Program-made: the position numbers and the translations under genes
Shown here: piece by piece, positions 1 to 8,305 of the stretch
How positions within the stretch are numbered: position 1 is the first letter of the stretch
Layout of the letters: the number at the start of each line of letters is the position of its first letter
Origin: UBA4744 sp963718995
GTDB taxonomy: Bacteria; Actinomycetota; Acidimicrobiia; Spongiisociales; UBA4744
Reading direction: 5' to 3'
Length of the DNA stretch: 64,000 bases
Assembly: GCA_963718995.1 (NCBI GenBank)
Contig: CAVRAP010000006.1
Span: 12,617-76,616 of the forward strand
The notes under the pieces: model-generated
Databases searched by the model: none
Told to the model about the DNA's origin: nothing
What the model saw: the letters and a program-made list of their open reading frames with translations, nothing else

Positions 1-1282
1 AGGTCCAGGCCTGGATGACCGCCATCCGGGGTTTCCACAGCGGTTTGCCGGTGATCCACGGCACCAGCCAGTAGGAGATGCCCATGAAGGAGAGGGTGGT
101 GGCCGTGGCCACGGTCAAGTGAAAATGCCCGGGCACCCAGGTGGTGTTGTGGATCACGAGGTTGACGTTGTACGACGCGTTGGTGAGTCCGCCGATCCCA
201 CCGAACATGAACAGGATCCCGGCCAGGAGCTGCGCGGTGACCGACCCATCGCTCCACGGGAGCGCGCGCACCCAGCCCAGCAGGCCCTTCCCGCCCCGCC
301 GGCGAGCCGCACGTTCGAGTGAGGCAATCACGGTGAAGGCGGTGAGCATCGACGGCAGGAACACCGAGTAGGTGAGCACGGCGTGGATGTATTTCCATGC
401 AGCCGGGACGCCCGGATCGGCGAACTGATGGTGGAAACCGAGTGGTACCGACAGCAACAGGAAGAGCCACATGGCCAGGCGGGCCAGCGAATCAGAGAAC
501 AGCTTTCCGCCCGCCTGTTTCGGCAGCATCCCGTACCAGGACACGTAGGCAGGGAGCAGCCAGAAGTAGACCAGCGGGTGGCCCGTGAACCAGAAATAGG
601 TGCGGGCCAGTTGCGGGTCGGTACCTTCGATCAGTCCCAGCGACCAGGGCAGCAGCATGGTGAGGATCTCCACGGCGATCCCCAGGGTGGCGAACTGCCA
701 CATGGCCATCGTGACCAAACCACCGAAAGCAATGAAGGGGGTCCTGGTGTCCGGATTGTCCTTGCGCCACGCCCGGTAGGTGAAGAAGAAGCCGTATCCC
801 TCGATCCAGCTTCCGACCACCACCAGCGTCAGCCCGGCATAGAACGCCCAGTTGGCCTGGAGCGGCGGGTAGAAGGTGTAGAGGACCGATGCTTCGTCCA
901 GAAGGATCGGAACGGCCGCCGTGACCAGACCGACCACCATGGTCCAGAAGCCGACCCGGTTGAGCCTGGGGAAGCGGAGCCCCCGCTTGAACCCGATCAA
1001 CGTGGTCAGGGTGAAGAACCCGGTGATGAAGAAGGTCGTCCAGATCAGGGCGTTGAGCACCCCGTGAATCGTGAGACCCTGGTAGTAGGTCTTGAAGACG
1101 GGTTGCAGATACGGATAGAGATCTACCCCGGAGAACTGGAAGGCTTGCAAGGGACCAAAGAAGGTGCCGATCGACAGAGCGATAATGGCGACGAGAATAT
1201 GGGCGCCAATGAACCGCTTGTCCTTCCTGGTCACCTCGTAGGTGGCCGGCTCGTCTCTTCCTATCTCTTCGCGAGTCGCCAT
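1..1282 (-). CDS. cbaA: ba3-type cytochrome c oxidase subunit I, C-terminus cut by window edge
   Basis: This is the haem/CuB catalytic subunit of a B-type (ba3) terminal oxidase, which reduces O2 to water in the membrane. The open frame starts with ATG directly after the subunit II stop codon and runs off the window at base 1, so about 427 residues are visible. Multiple membrane spans are evident. The stretches GHPLVYFWLLPAYVSWY, LPKQAGGKLFSD, GFHHQFADPG and HNTTWVPGHFHL match the Thermus ba3 family, including the CuB and haem-ligand histidine segments. The ba3 assignment rests on these motifs rather than on general similarity. It ends the minus-strand operon IIa-II-I. No frameshift was seen. 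Confidence 0.93.
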   Translation of the reverse strand, partial: MATREEIGRDEPATYEVTRKDKRFIGAHILVAIIALSIGTFFGPLQAFQFSGVDLYPYLQPVFKTYYQGLTIHGVLNALIWTTFFITGFFTLTTLIGFKRGLRFPRLNRVGFWTMVVGLVTAAVPILLDEASVLYTFYPPLQANWAFYAGLTLVVVGSWIEGYGFFFTYRAWRKDNPDTRTPFIAFGGLVTMAMWQFATLGIAVEILTMLLPWSLGLIEGTDPQLARTYFWFTGHPLVYFWLLPAYVSWYGMLPKQAGGKLFSDSLARLAMWLFLLLSVPLGFHHQFADPGVPAAWKYIHAVLTYSVFLPSMLTAFTVIASLERAARRRGGKGLLGWVRALPWSDGSVTAQLLAGILFMFGGIGGLTNASYNVNLVIHNTTWVPGHFHLTVATATTLSFMGISYWLVPWITGKPLWKPRMAVIQAWT

Positions 1283-1786
1283 CTACTTCTCCACCACCGT
1301 AAGGCTCCCGAACATGAAGGCATGTCCGGTGCCGCAATACTCGGTGCAGACATAGGGGTAGTCGCCAACCTTGTCGAAGGTGTGGGTCAATTTGGATACT
1401 TGCCCGGGGAGGATCTGCATGTTGATGTTGGTGTTCTGGAGTTTGAATCCGTGCTGAATGTCCAGGCTGGTGACGTAGAAAGTGACCGTGGAGTTGACCG
1501 GGACTTCAACTTCTCTGGGCTCGAACTGCCAGGTGGTTGAATTGCCGATGATGTAGAGCTCGTAGACGCCGGGGGAGAGTTCCCGCAGGCCCGGGTTCTC
1601 CCACGGACCGGTGAGGTTGTTGGGATCTACCCGCTCCTCGGGAGAGGGGACCTGAAACCCGAGGGCAAAACCGGCGACGGTGACGGCGGCGGCGAAGACG
1701 ATCACCAGGATGATCGAGACCCGCATCCAGTTCTTCTCATACGGGTCGATGTGCAAGGTCTCTTTGGTTGCGCCTGATTCGCTCAT
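1283..1786 (-). CDS. cbaB: ba3-type cytochrome c oxidase subunit II (CuA)
   Basis: Encodes the CuA-bearing subunit that accepts electrons from cytochrome c and passes them to subunit I. The 167-residue protein has one N-terminal membrane anchor (about residues 15-35) and a cupredoxin domain outside the membrane. The C-terminal motif CTEYCGTGHAFM holds the CuA cysteines, histidine and methionine; an upstream His in the segment DIQHGF completes the site. The start was set at MSESGATKE because it overlaps the stop of the upstream small subunit by 4 bases (ATGA); a longer in-frame extension upstream has no support. The stop codon directly abuts the ATG of subunit I, implying translational coupling. 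Confidence 0.93.
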   Translation of the reverse strand: MSESGATKETLHIDPYEKNWMRVSIILVIVFAAAVTVAGFALGFQVPSPEERVDPNNLTGPWENPGLRELSPGVYELYIIGNSTTWQFEPREVEVPVNSTVTFYVTSLDIQHGFKLQNTNINMQILPGQVSKLTHTFDKVGDYPYVCTEYCGTGHAFMFGSLTVVEK

Positions 1787-1929
1787 ACCGTGACACCTCG
1801 CGAGAGCAGGATCACATAAACGGATCCCCACAGGATGATGATCGCCAGCACGAACATCACCAGGATCGCCACCGTCCCTCGCGGTTGAAACTCCTCTTCC
1901 TCAATTTCGGTTCGCGCCTCGTCGGCCAT
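1783..1929 (-). CDS. Cytochrome oxidase small subunit IIa-like protein (48 aa)
   Basis: A very small gene upstream of and overlapping subunit II by the ATGA quartet. The product starts MADEARTEIEEEEFQPRGT and then forms a single hydrophobic helix (about residues 19-43). Thermus ba3 oxidase has a one-helix subunit IIa encoded next to subunit II; the size, topology and gene position match that role, which would be stabilising the subunit I/II complex. Function is inferred from context and topology, since proteins this short carry little diagnostic sequence. The acidic N-terminus should lie on one face of the membrane. Confidence 0.75.
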   Translation of the reverse strand: MADEARTEIEEEEFQPRGTVAILVMFVLAIIILWGSVYVILLSRGVTV

Positions 1930-2051
1930 TCGTATCCCCTCGGCGGTGGCCCGCACGCTCGGACCGAATCGGTGTGATTCCGGGCGAGCTTAGGAAACGA
2001 ATCCGCCTGCTGCAATGTCATGAAGAAAGTGAATTTGTGCACCGCTTTGGA

Positions 2052-2079
2052 TTGAGCCGTCGGCGCGTCGGTTTAAGAT
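2052..2079 (+). promoter_or_regulatory. Candidate promoter of the quinol:cytochrome c reductase operon
   Basis: TTGAGC and TAAGAT separated by 16 bases lie about 27 bases upstream of the first cytochrome c start, within the 176-base divergent region between the oxidase and reductase operons. Prediction from motif fit only. Confidence 0.45.
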
Positions 2080-2105
2080 GAGGCCGCCTTCACGCTGGAG
2101 GGGTT

Positions 2106-2822
2106 TTGACTTCCGGAAACTCGAAGAGACTCATGCGAACGGCGCTGGGGATGATCGTCGCCGGGTTGCTGATGGTGCTGATGGCTCCGATGGCGACCGC
2201 CCAGGAGGATCTGGGTGAAGACGTCTACGGACGCAACTGCGTGGGCTGCCATCAACCTGATGGGAGCGGCATAGCCGGGAACTTCCCGCCCCTGGCCGGC
2301 AACGCCAACGTTCAAGACGCTACTTATGTCGAAGAAGTCATTCGCAACGGCAAGCAAGGTGAGCTGGTGGTAGACGGCGTCACCTATGACGGGGTGATGC
2401 CGGCTTTTGGTCAGCTCTCCGATGAGGAGATCACCGCCGTCATCGACTACGTACAAAACCGGCTGGGTGTCTCGGGTGGCGGCGACGCCGGTACTCCCGC
2501 TGAGGAGGGTACGACCTTTCCCTGGAACCTCGTCATGCTTGGTTCGGCCCAGACCATCCTTGTCGTCGGTGCGGTGTTCCTCCTGACCTCACCCCGCAAG
2601 AAGAAGGAGCTGACCTGGTGGAACGCCTACGGCCGGGCTGTCTTGATCTTCTTGTTCTTTGCGCTGGCCACTACGTGGCTTCCCTCCTGGACGATGACCC
2701 AGGAGATCATCGCCGGAGCGCCGCGGCTCGTCGGTGATCTGATCGGATCCGGCTTGTGGATGGTGATGCTGGCGGCCGGTATCGGCGGCCTGATCTGGCT
2801 GCAGAGGACGGAACGGATCTGA
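2106..2822 (+). CDS. Membrane-anchored monohaem cytochrome c with C-terminal membrane domain
   Basis: First gene of the quinol:cytochrome c reductase operon. A cleavable signal peptide precedes the mature N-terminus (cleavage plausible after ATAQ). A class I cytochrome c domain follows, with the haem motif CVGCH and a likely distal Met in GVMPAFGQLSDEEI. Unusually, the domain continues into about 100 residues with three probable membrane helices (NLVMLGSAQTILVV, AVLIFLFFALATTW, GSGLWMVMLAAGIGGL). It probably relays electrons from the Rieske/cytochrome b core towards the ba3 oxidase. The start is TTG at 2106 with GGAGGGG just upstream; ATG at 2133 is an alternative that keeps the signal peptide. 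The stop overlaps the next ATG. Confidence 0.85.
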   Translation: MTSGNSKRLMRTALGMIVAGLLMVLMAPMATAQEDLGEDVYGRNCVGCHQPDGSGIAGNFPPLAGNANVQDATYVEEVIRNGKQGELVVDGVTYDGVMPAFGQLSDEEITAVIDYVQNRLGVSGGGDAGTPAEEGTTFPWNLVMLGSAQTILVVGAVFLLTSPRKKKELTWWNAYGRAVLIFLFFALATTWLPSWTMTQEIIAGAPRLVGDLIGSGLWMVMLAAGIGGLIWLQRTERI

Positions 2823-4623
2823 TGGCAGGCGATCTCGTGTTCCGCCAGGAGCTGCAGTTCTACGACGAAAATATTCCCTGCCTGGCCGCTTGTCCGGTCC
2901 ATACCAACGCCGGGATGTACGTGGCCGCCATCGCCGACGGGAAGGATGAGCTGGCCTATTTGACGGCCCGGTTGCCGAATCCGTTCGCTTCGGTATGCGG
3001 ACGGGTCTGCGCAGCACCTTGTGAAGATGCCTGCCGGCGCGGCGAGATTGACCGCCCCATCGCCATCCGGGCTCTCAAACGCTTCGTCACCGAGCAGTTT
3101 GGGCCGGAGACCGAGGGCAGCGACGTTTGGAAACAGGTGGCGGCACCGCCCGAGGTCGAGCGACCGGAAAGTGTCGGGATCGTCGGGGGTGGTCCGGCCG
3201 GGCTGGCGGCCGCGCACGACCTGCGCCGTCTCGGCTATCAGGTAACCGTGTACGAAGCCACCCGGCAGCTGGGCGGGATGATGTTGCTCGGCATTCCCGA
3301 GTACCGGCTCGATCGGACCCTGCTGGCCAACGAGATCAAGGTCATCGTGGATCTGGGTGTTGACGTGCACCTCAATACCAAGCTCGGGTCGGACGTCATC
3401 GTTGGACTGAATTGCGGGAGAAGCACGACGCCCTGTTCGTGGCGATCGGCGCCAACCTCGGTCGCGGTCTCGACATCGAAGGCCATGAAGCCGATGGAGT
3501 GCTGCGGGCCATCGAGTTTCTCATCAACGCCAATCAAGGATTCCAGGTCGACGTCGGAGAACGGGTGGTCGTGATCGGAGGCGGAGACGTCGCTATGGAC
3601 GCAGCCCGTACCGCCTTGCGCGCCGCCGAGTACGAAGAGATAGCTCTGGGCGGCTACGTGGAGGCGGAGGAACGGGCCCACATGACCGAAGCGATGGACG
3701 TGGCCCGCACCGCCGCCCGGTCCGGCGCCCAGCACATCACGGTCATGACACTCGAGTCCCGGGAGGAAATGCCCGCCTCTGAGTTCGAGGTCGAGGAAGC
3801 GATGCACGAGGGGATCGAGTTCTTCAACCGCCGCGGTCCGGCCAGGATCGTCACGGAGAATGGCAAGGTGACCGGACTCGAGACCATCAAGGTGCTGTCG
3901 GTTTTCGACGACGAAGGGCGGTTCAGCCCCACGTTCGATCAAGACGATCGGGCAACCGTCGACGCCGACACGATCATTCTGGCCATCGGCCAGGCCATCG
4001 ACGTCGAAGCCCTCGGCGACAACGGACCGGAGATAAGCCCGCGCAAAACCATCCAGGTTGGTGCCGACAGCCTGGCCACCTCGCTGCCGATGGTGTGGTC
4101 GGGCGGCGACGCCGCTCGCGGTCCCCGCACCCTCATCGACGCCATTGCCGATGGACGCAAGGCCGCCGCCGAGATCCATCAGGCATTTGGTGGTGCGGTT
4201 GAGGAGCGGCAACCGGGCACCATGGTGCAACTCCAGCAGTTCCACCGCCTCGACGACATCTACGACAGGATCGGACGGGTGGACGTGCCGACGCTGCCGA
4301 CCGATCGTCGGATCGGTCTGGCCGAGGTCGAGACCGGTTTCACCCCGGACCAGGCGCGCTGCGAAGCCAAACGGTGTCTGCGTTGTTTCGCCAACATCCT
4401 GCTGGACACCTCGATATGTGTGCTGTGCGCTCTGTGTGCCGATGTTTGCCCCCTGGACCTGATCGACCTGGTTCCCTCCGATGAAGTGGCGCCGGGTCTC
4501 CCGATCGGGACCGCTTTGACGCTGGATGAAACAAGCTGTATTCGTTGTGCGCTCTGTATCGAGCGCTGTCCCACCGACGCCCTGTCGATGGGGCTCTGGA
4601 CAGGAGTAGGAGTGCCTGTATGA
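2822..4623 (+). CDS. GltD-like FAD/NAD(P) oxidoreductase with [4Fe-4S] domains, one frameshift
   Basis: A roughly 600-residue protein split by one frameshift near 3400-3412. The N-terminal segment has the cysteine pattern of the GltD/NfnB iron-sulfur domain (CLAACPVHT, CGRVCAAPCEDACRRGE). An FAD Rossmann motif (VGIVGGGPAGLAAA) and an NAD(P) motif (VVVIGGGDVAMDAA) follow. The C-terminus carries two ferredoxin clusters (CVLCALCADVCP, CIRCALCIERCP). GltD relatives transfer electrons between NAD(P)H and an iron-sulfur partner; here the gene overlaps cytochrome c upstream and cytochrome b downstream by 1-4 bases, so the partner is probably the quinol reductase or a ferredoxin. That role is inferred. 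A lost base would explain the frameshift, since both halves are intact and contiguous. Confidence 0.85.
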
Positions 4624-5351
4624 AGGTCATGGATCGAGTGAGGGAGACCACGGTCGGCCGGTCGATCTGGCGGGCTCCCGACCGGGCAACGGAACGAGAC
4701 CGGGCCGCCGGGCACTGGGCCAACTTCTTCCTGCACATCTACCCGGTGAAGATGCGCCGCAAGGAAATGACCTTCCGTTACACCTGGTTCCTCGGGGTGG
4801 CATCGGTCGTGTTGTTCGGATCGCTGGTCGTGTCCGGGATCTACTTGATGTTCTTCTATGTGCCGTCCCCGGCCTCTGCCTACGGCAATATCCAGAACCT
4901 CCAAACCCAGGTGGCCTTCGGGCAATACATGCGCAACGTGCACCGCTGGTCGGCCCATCTCATGGTGCTCGTGGTGGCCGCCCACATGGCGAGAGTCTTC
5001 TATCGCGGTTCCTATAAGGCGCCGAAAGAGTTCAACTGGGTGATCGGGGTCATTCTGCTCGTGCTCACGCTGCTGCTGTCGTTCACCGGCTATCTGCTCC
5101 CGTGGGATCAGCTGGCCTACTGGGCCGTAACCGTCGGAGCGGCGATGGCCGGCTTCGTGCCGCTGCTCGGAGAGACCATCAAAGGCATCCTGATCGGCGG
5201 CGATACCGTCGGGTCGGCCACGCTGCTGCGGTTCTACGTTCTGCATGTGGCCGTCCTGCCGGTGGCGGTGGTCGTCCTGCTGACGATCCATTTGTGGCGC
5301 TGGAGAAAAGACGCCATGCTCGACACCAGGGAAGGAGGCGATGATGAGTAG
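4620..5351 (+). CDS. qcrB: Cytochrome b6-like subunit of menaquinol:cytochrome c reductase
   Basis: The 243-residue protein has the four-helix cytochrome b N-terminal core that binds two b haems. Haem-ligand histidines are visible in HRWSAHLMVLVVAAHMARVFYRGSY and in VLHVAVLPVAVVVLLTIHLWRW; GYLLPWDQLAYWA is the conserved segment after helix C. The start is the ATG overlapping the upstream stop (ATGA), not the longer in-frame extension. Its length and the separate downstream subunit-IV gene match the b6f/Bacillus arrangement, whereas classical high-GC actinobacteria have one fused QcrB. It overlaps the next gene by 11 bases. Confidence 0.9.
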   Translation: MKVMDRVRETTVGRSIWRAPDRATERDRAAGHWANFFLHIYPVKMRRKEMTFRYTWFLGVASVVLFGSLVVSGIYLMFFYVPSPASAYGNIQNLQTQVAFGQYMRNVHRWSAHLMVLVVAAHMARVFYRGSYKAPKEFNWVIGVILLVLTLLLSFTGYLLPWDQLAYWAVTVGAAMAGFVPLLGETIKGILIGGDTVGSATLLRFYVLHVAVLPVAVVVLLTIHLWRWRKDAMLDTREGGDDE

Positions 5352-5865
5352 TCAAGAACCCGTCATCGTCGACGGGAAGCGGGTGCTTGGTGTGGTCCCC
5401 GGGAAACCCCCGGGTGGCGAGCGCAAGGTTCTCGATGAGCAAGAACCGGTGATGGTGTGGCCCCACCTCCTGATTCGCCACGGGGTGGCCGCGTTGGTCG
5501 TGATGGTCACCGTGCTCTTGCTGGCGTTGTTCTTCAACGCCCCTCTGCGCGAAATTGCCAACCCGTTGGTTACTCCCAACCCGGAGAAGGCCCCGTGGTA
5601 CTTCGCAGCGTTGCAGGAGTTGTTGAGTCATTTCCATCCGATGGTGGCCGGCGTACTCGTACCCGGCGCCATCATCATCGGCCTCGCTGCCCTGCCCTAC
5701 ATGGACAGGAACCCGCAGTTGTCGCTGCGGTTCCGCAAGGTGGCGGTGGCGACCTTCACGGTGTTCATGGTGGTGTGGATCATCCTGACGTTGATCGGCT
5801 TCATGTTTCGCGGTCCCAATTGGGGCTGGGTGTGGCCCTGGCAAGAGTGGTACGGAGAGCTATGA
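5341..5865 (+). CDS. qcrC: Cytochrome b subunit IV-like protein of the reductase
   Basis: A 174-residue protein equivalent to the C-terminal part of cytochrome b. After a 40-residue hydrophilic N-terminus come three membrane helices. The segment NPLVTPNPEKAPWYFAALQE is the hallmark of subunit IV/QcrC of b6f-like complexes and lines the quinol-oxidising site. No CxxCH is present, so unlike Bacillus QcrC it is not fused to a cytochrome c; that role is taken by the separate cytochrome genes at both ends of the operon. The start may be either of two adjacent ATGs (5341 or 5344). The stop overlaps the Rieske start by ATGA. Confidence 0.87.
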   Translation: MMSSQEPVIVDGKRVLGVVPGKPPGGERKVLDEQEPVMVWPHLLIRHGVAALVVMVTVLLLALFFNAPLREIANPLVTPNPEKAPWYFAALQELLSHFHPMVAGVLVPGAIIIGLAALPYMDRNPQLSLRFRKVAVATFTVFMVVWIILTLIGFMFRGPNWGWVWPWQEWYGEL

Positions 5866-6368
5866 GCGAAGAAATCGAACGCAGAGAGTTTCTGAAACGA
5901 GGCTGGATGACCGGCGCCGGTTTGATCGGCGTGGCCGGAGCATGGACCACGTGGGATATCTTGCAGCCTGGTGAGACCGCTGGTTTCGGCGGAGAAGTAC
6001 GCACCATTGCTGCAGACGCCGTTCCCGAAACCGACGTGGTGGCGGTGCCTGCCGCCCGGGCCTACCTGACCAAGGTGGAGGGGGAGGTCGTCGCCATCTC
6101 GGAGACCTGTCCCCATCTCGGCTGTCGGGTGCCATGGTGTGAGTCCTCGGGCCAGTTCGAATGTCCCTGTCACGGGTCGATCTTCAACCGCAAGGGAGAA
6201 GCCCGGGAAGGGCCAACCCCTCGCTCCATGAGCCAGTATCCGGTCGAGATCATCGACGGTCTGGTCATCGTCAACACCGGGGCTCCGATCGAGGGCGAGC
6301 CGATCGGCACCCCGGAAACCATCGACGAGCCCGTCCGGGGCCCGTCGTGTGAGGAGGGAAGCCACTGA
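5862..6368 (+). CDS. qcrA: Rieske [2Fe-2S] iron-sulfur protein
   Basis: A 168-residue Rieske subunit of the quinol:cytochrome c reductase. The N-terminus REFLKRGWMTGAGLIGVAGA has the twin-residue/hydrophobic pattern of a membrane anchor often exported by Tat, although the pair here is KR rather than RR. The cluster motifs CPHLGC and CPCHGS are intact and supply the two Cys and two His ligands, together with the disulfide cysteines. It oxidises menaquinol at the outer face and reduces cytochrome c. It overlaps both neighbours by 1-4 bases, placing it firmly in the operon. Confidence 0.93.
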   Translation: MSEEIERREFLKRGWMTGAGLIGVAGAWTTWDILQPGETAGFGGEVRTIAADAVPETDVVAVPAARAYLTKVEGEVVAISETCPHLGCRVPWCESSGQFECPCHGSIFNRKGEAREGPTPRSMSQYPVEIIDGLVIVNTGAPIEGEPIGTPETIDEPVRGPSCEEGSH

Positions 6369-6829
6369 TGCCCGAACGGCCCCCGGATCCCGCCCTGGAG
6401 GAATCGACTAACAAGTGGATGCAGTGGGGTCTGGTGCTGATGGTCATCATGGTGCTGGCGTTCCCCATCTACCGGATCATCGAGCCGGACCGCCGCGCCG
6501 ATGCCGCCGAGGGTCGGGTGACCGAACTGGCCGCCCAGGGTGATGAGTTGTTTGCTCTCACCTGTTCGGGTTGCCACGGCCAGGAAGGTCGCGGCGGCGC
6601 CACCGCTCCGACCCTCAACGCCAAGGAATTCCTCCAGGCGGCGGTTGACCTGCAGATCGAGTCGCTGATCGCCACCGGCGTCCCCGGTTCGCAGATGAGC
6701 CCTTACTCGTTGGACTTCGGCGGTCCGTTCACCCAGGAACAGATCGTCGCCCTCACCACGTACCTGCGGTCACTCGAACCCGACGCCCCGAGCGTGCCCG
6801 ACTGGAGAGACGGCGTCCCGGCCGGCTAG
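6368..6829 (+). CDS. Membrane-anchored monohaem cytochrome c
   Basis: Last gene of the reductase operon. The 153-residue protein has one N-terminal uncleaved helix (about residues 18-38), then a periplasmic-side cytochrome c domain with haem motif CSGCH and a probable distal Met in GSQMSPYSLDFGG. The pattern resembles small anchored c-type cytochromes that shuttle electrons to a terminal oxidase; the ba3 oxidase encoded divergently at the left end is the obvious acceptor. The ATG overlaps the Rieske stop by one base. Confidence 0.88.
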   Translation: MPERPPDPALEESTNKWMQWGLVLMVIMVLAFPIYRIIEPDRRADAAEGRVTELAAQGDELFALTCSGCHGQEGRGGATAPTLNAKEFLQAAVDLQIESLIATGVPGSQMSPYSLDFGGPFTQEQIVALTTYLRSLEPDAPSVPDWRDGVPAG

Positions 6830-6946
6830 AAGGGGTAGGGCGCTGCGGGAGGAGAGGGAGCGAATACCGCGGGCCGGTCGGCGGTGGTAGTAACTCTCGA
6901 TGTTTGCCCGGTCCGGCAGTCGTCGGCGGGCATGGCCAGAAAGTTC

Positions 6947-7255
6947 CTAGACCGGGGAGTCCTCGTAGTGCATGGCCATGACCTGGCGGAGCAGGTCGAC
7001 GGCTTCCACGATCTTCATCGTGGTCAATGAATAGAAGACGAACTGGCCGTCCTTGCGGGCTTTGACCAAACCCCGTTCTCGCATGATCGCCAGGTGCTGA
7101 GAGACATTGGCCTGAGGAAGGTCGAGCTCCTCACAGATCTCACCGACCGACATCTCGCCGTTACGAAGCACATTGATGATCAGAAGGCGTTTTGGATCGG
7201 CGAGTCCCTTGCAGACGCTGGCGTGCAGTTGGTTGAGTTCGTGGGCAATCGACAT
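6947..7255 (-). CDS. ArsR/SmtB-family winged-helix regulator
   Basis: A 102-residue DNA-binding protein with the ArsR-type winged helix: LADPKRLLIINVLRNGEMSVGEICEELDLPQANVSQHLAIMRERGLVKARKDG, interrupted here only for length, spans about residues 18-75 and includes the recognition helix (QANVSQHLAIM). A CxC metal motif of the ArsR type is not seen; the single Cys (VCKGLADPKR) is near the N-terminus, so the inducer may be redox, sulfur or metal related. It is divergent from the iron permease gene, 167 bases away, which suggests but does not show that it controls that gene. Confidence 0.85.
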   Translation of the reverse strand: MSIAHELNQLHASVCKGLADPKRLLIINVLRNGEMSVGEICEELDLPQANVSQHLAIMRERGLVKARKDGQFVFYSLTTMKIVEAVDLLRQVMAMHYEDSPV

Positions 7256-7422
7256 TGCTGGTCACTATGCCACAAGCCAGAAGGAAAACAAAGATGTATT
7301 CATCTCGTGGCATATGTTGCTTTGGCCGGGGTCTGGGAAACGGCTGGGGAGGACGGAATACTGTTTGTCCTATCTCCGTAGTGCTAATAGCCTGCAGCAA
7401 CACTGTCTGTTCAGGTGAGGTC

Positions 7423-8265
7423 ATGGCTGCATTTCTGGTGATGTTGCGCGAGGGCGTCGAGGCGGCGTTGATCGTCGGGATTCTGCTCGCCTACGTCAAT
7501 CGCGTGGGGCGGCGGCGGGAATGGCAGTGGGTGTGGGCAGGAACGATCTCCGCGTCCGTGCTCTCGGTGATTGCCGGCATTGTGATCTTCTCAACGATTG
7601 GTGCACTCGACGATCGCGCCGAGGAGATAGCCGAAGGCATCGTGGCCTGGGTAGCGGCAGGTCTCCTGACCTGGATGATCTTCTGGATGGGTTCTCAAGC
7701 CCGGCACATTCGGGGGAGACTCGAAGGTGAGGTCGACACCGCGATCGCTTCGGGCGGAGGAGGAGCGCTGGCTGCCATTGCCTTCTTCGCCGTCCTCCGT
7801 GAGGGACTGGAGTCGGCGTTGTTCTTGATATCGACCACGGTCGGTACGGAAGCCGACGGGCTGCAACTTCTCGGCGGGATGCTCGGCTTGGCAGCTGCGG
7901 TGGTGATTGGCTACCTCATCTATCGCGGTGGCACCAGGATCGACATACGCGCCTTCTTCCGGGTTACCGGAGTGCTCATTATCCTGTTCGCAGCCGGTCT
8001 CGTCGCCAAAGGCATTCATGAATTCCAGGTTGTTGGCCTCCTCCCCACGGTGGTCGACCCTCTATGGAGCCTGGACATCCTCGATCCCGACTCGAATCTG
8101 GCCGGCCAGTTCGCCAAGTCCCTGTTCGGCTGGCGTCCGGACCCGTCTCTGTTGATGGTGGTCGGATACCTTGCCTACCTGATTCCGATCGGGGGAGCCT
8201 TCCTGTCGATGACTCGAAAGACCGCCCCCAAACCCGCCTCCACCTCCGGGGTTACCCCCGCCTAG
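7423..8265 (+). CDS. FTR1-family high-affinity iron permease
   Basis: A 280-residue integral membrane protein with about seven helices. It carries both FTR1 REXXE signatures, in LREGVEAALIVG near the N-terminus and LREGLESALFL mid-protein; these glutamates bind and move iron. FTR1 proteins import Fe(III), usually with a ferroxidase or periplasmic partner (EfeOB-type), and no such partner is adjacent. The start is the ATG at 7423 preceded by GGTGAGG; a longer in-frame extension starting at 7255 has no ribosome-binding site and would overlap the ArsR gene. Confidence 0.9.
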   Translation: MAAFLVMLREGVEAALIVGILLAYVNRVGRRREWQWVWAGTISASVLSVIAGIVIFSTIGALDDRAEEIAEGIVAWVAAGLLTWMIFWMGSQARHIRGRLEGEVDTAIASGGGGALAAIAFFAVLREGLESALFLISTTVGTEADGLQLLGGMLGLAAAVVIGYLIYRGGTRIDIRAFFRVTGVLIILFAAGLVAKGIHEFQVVGLLPTVVDPLWSLDILDPDSNLAGQFAKSLFGWRPDPSLLMVVGYLAYLIPIGGAFLSMTRKTAPKPASTSGVTPA

Positions 8266-8305
8266 CCCCCGCTCAACTGCCGGCAGCCGGGTACTGAGTA
8301 CGGCT

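Noticed and set aside
2822..4623. Programmed ribosomal frameshifting in the GltD-like gene
   Set aside because: No slippery heptamer with a downstream structure is evident, and similar breaks occur in many unrelated genes here.
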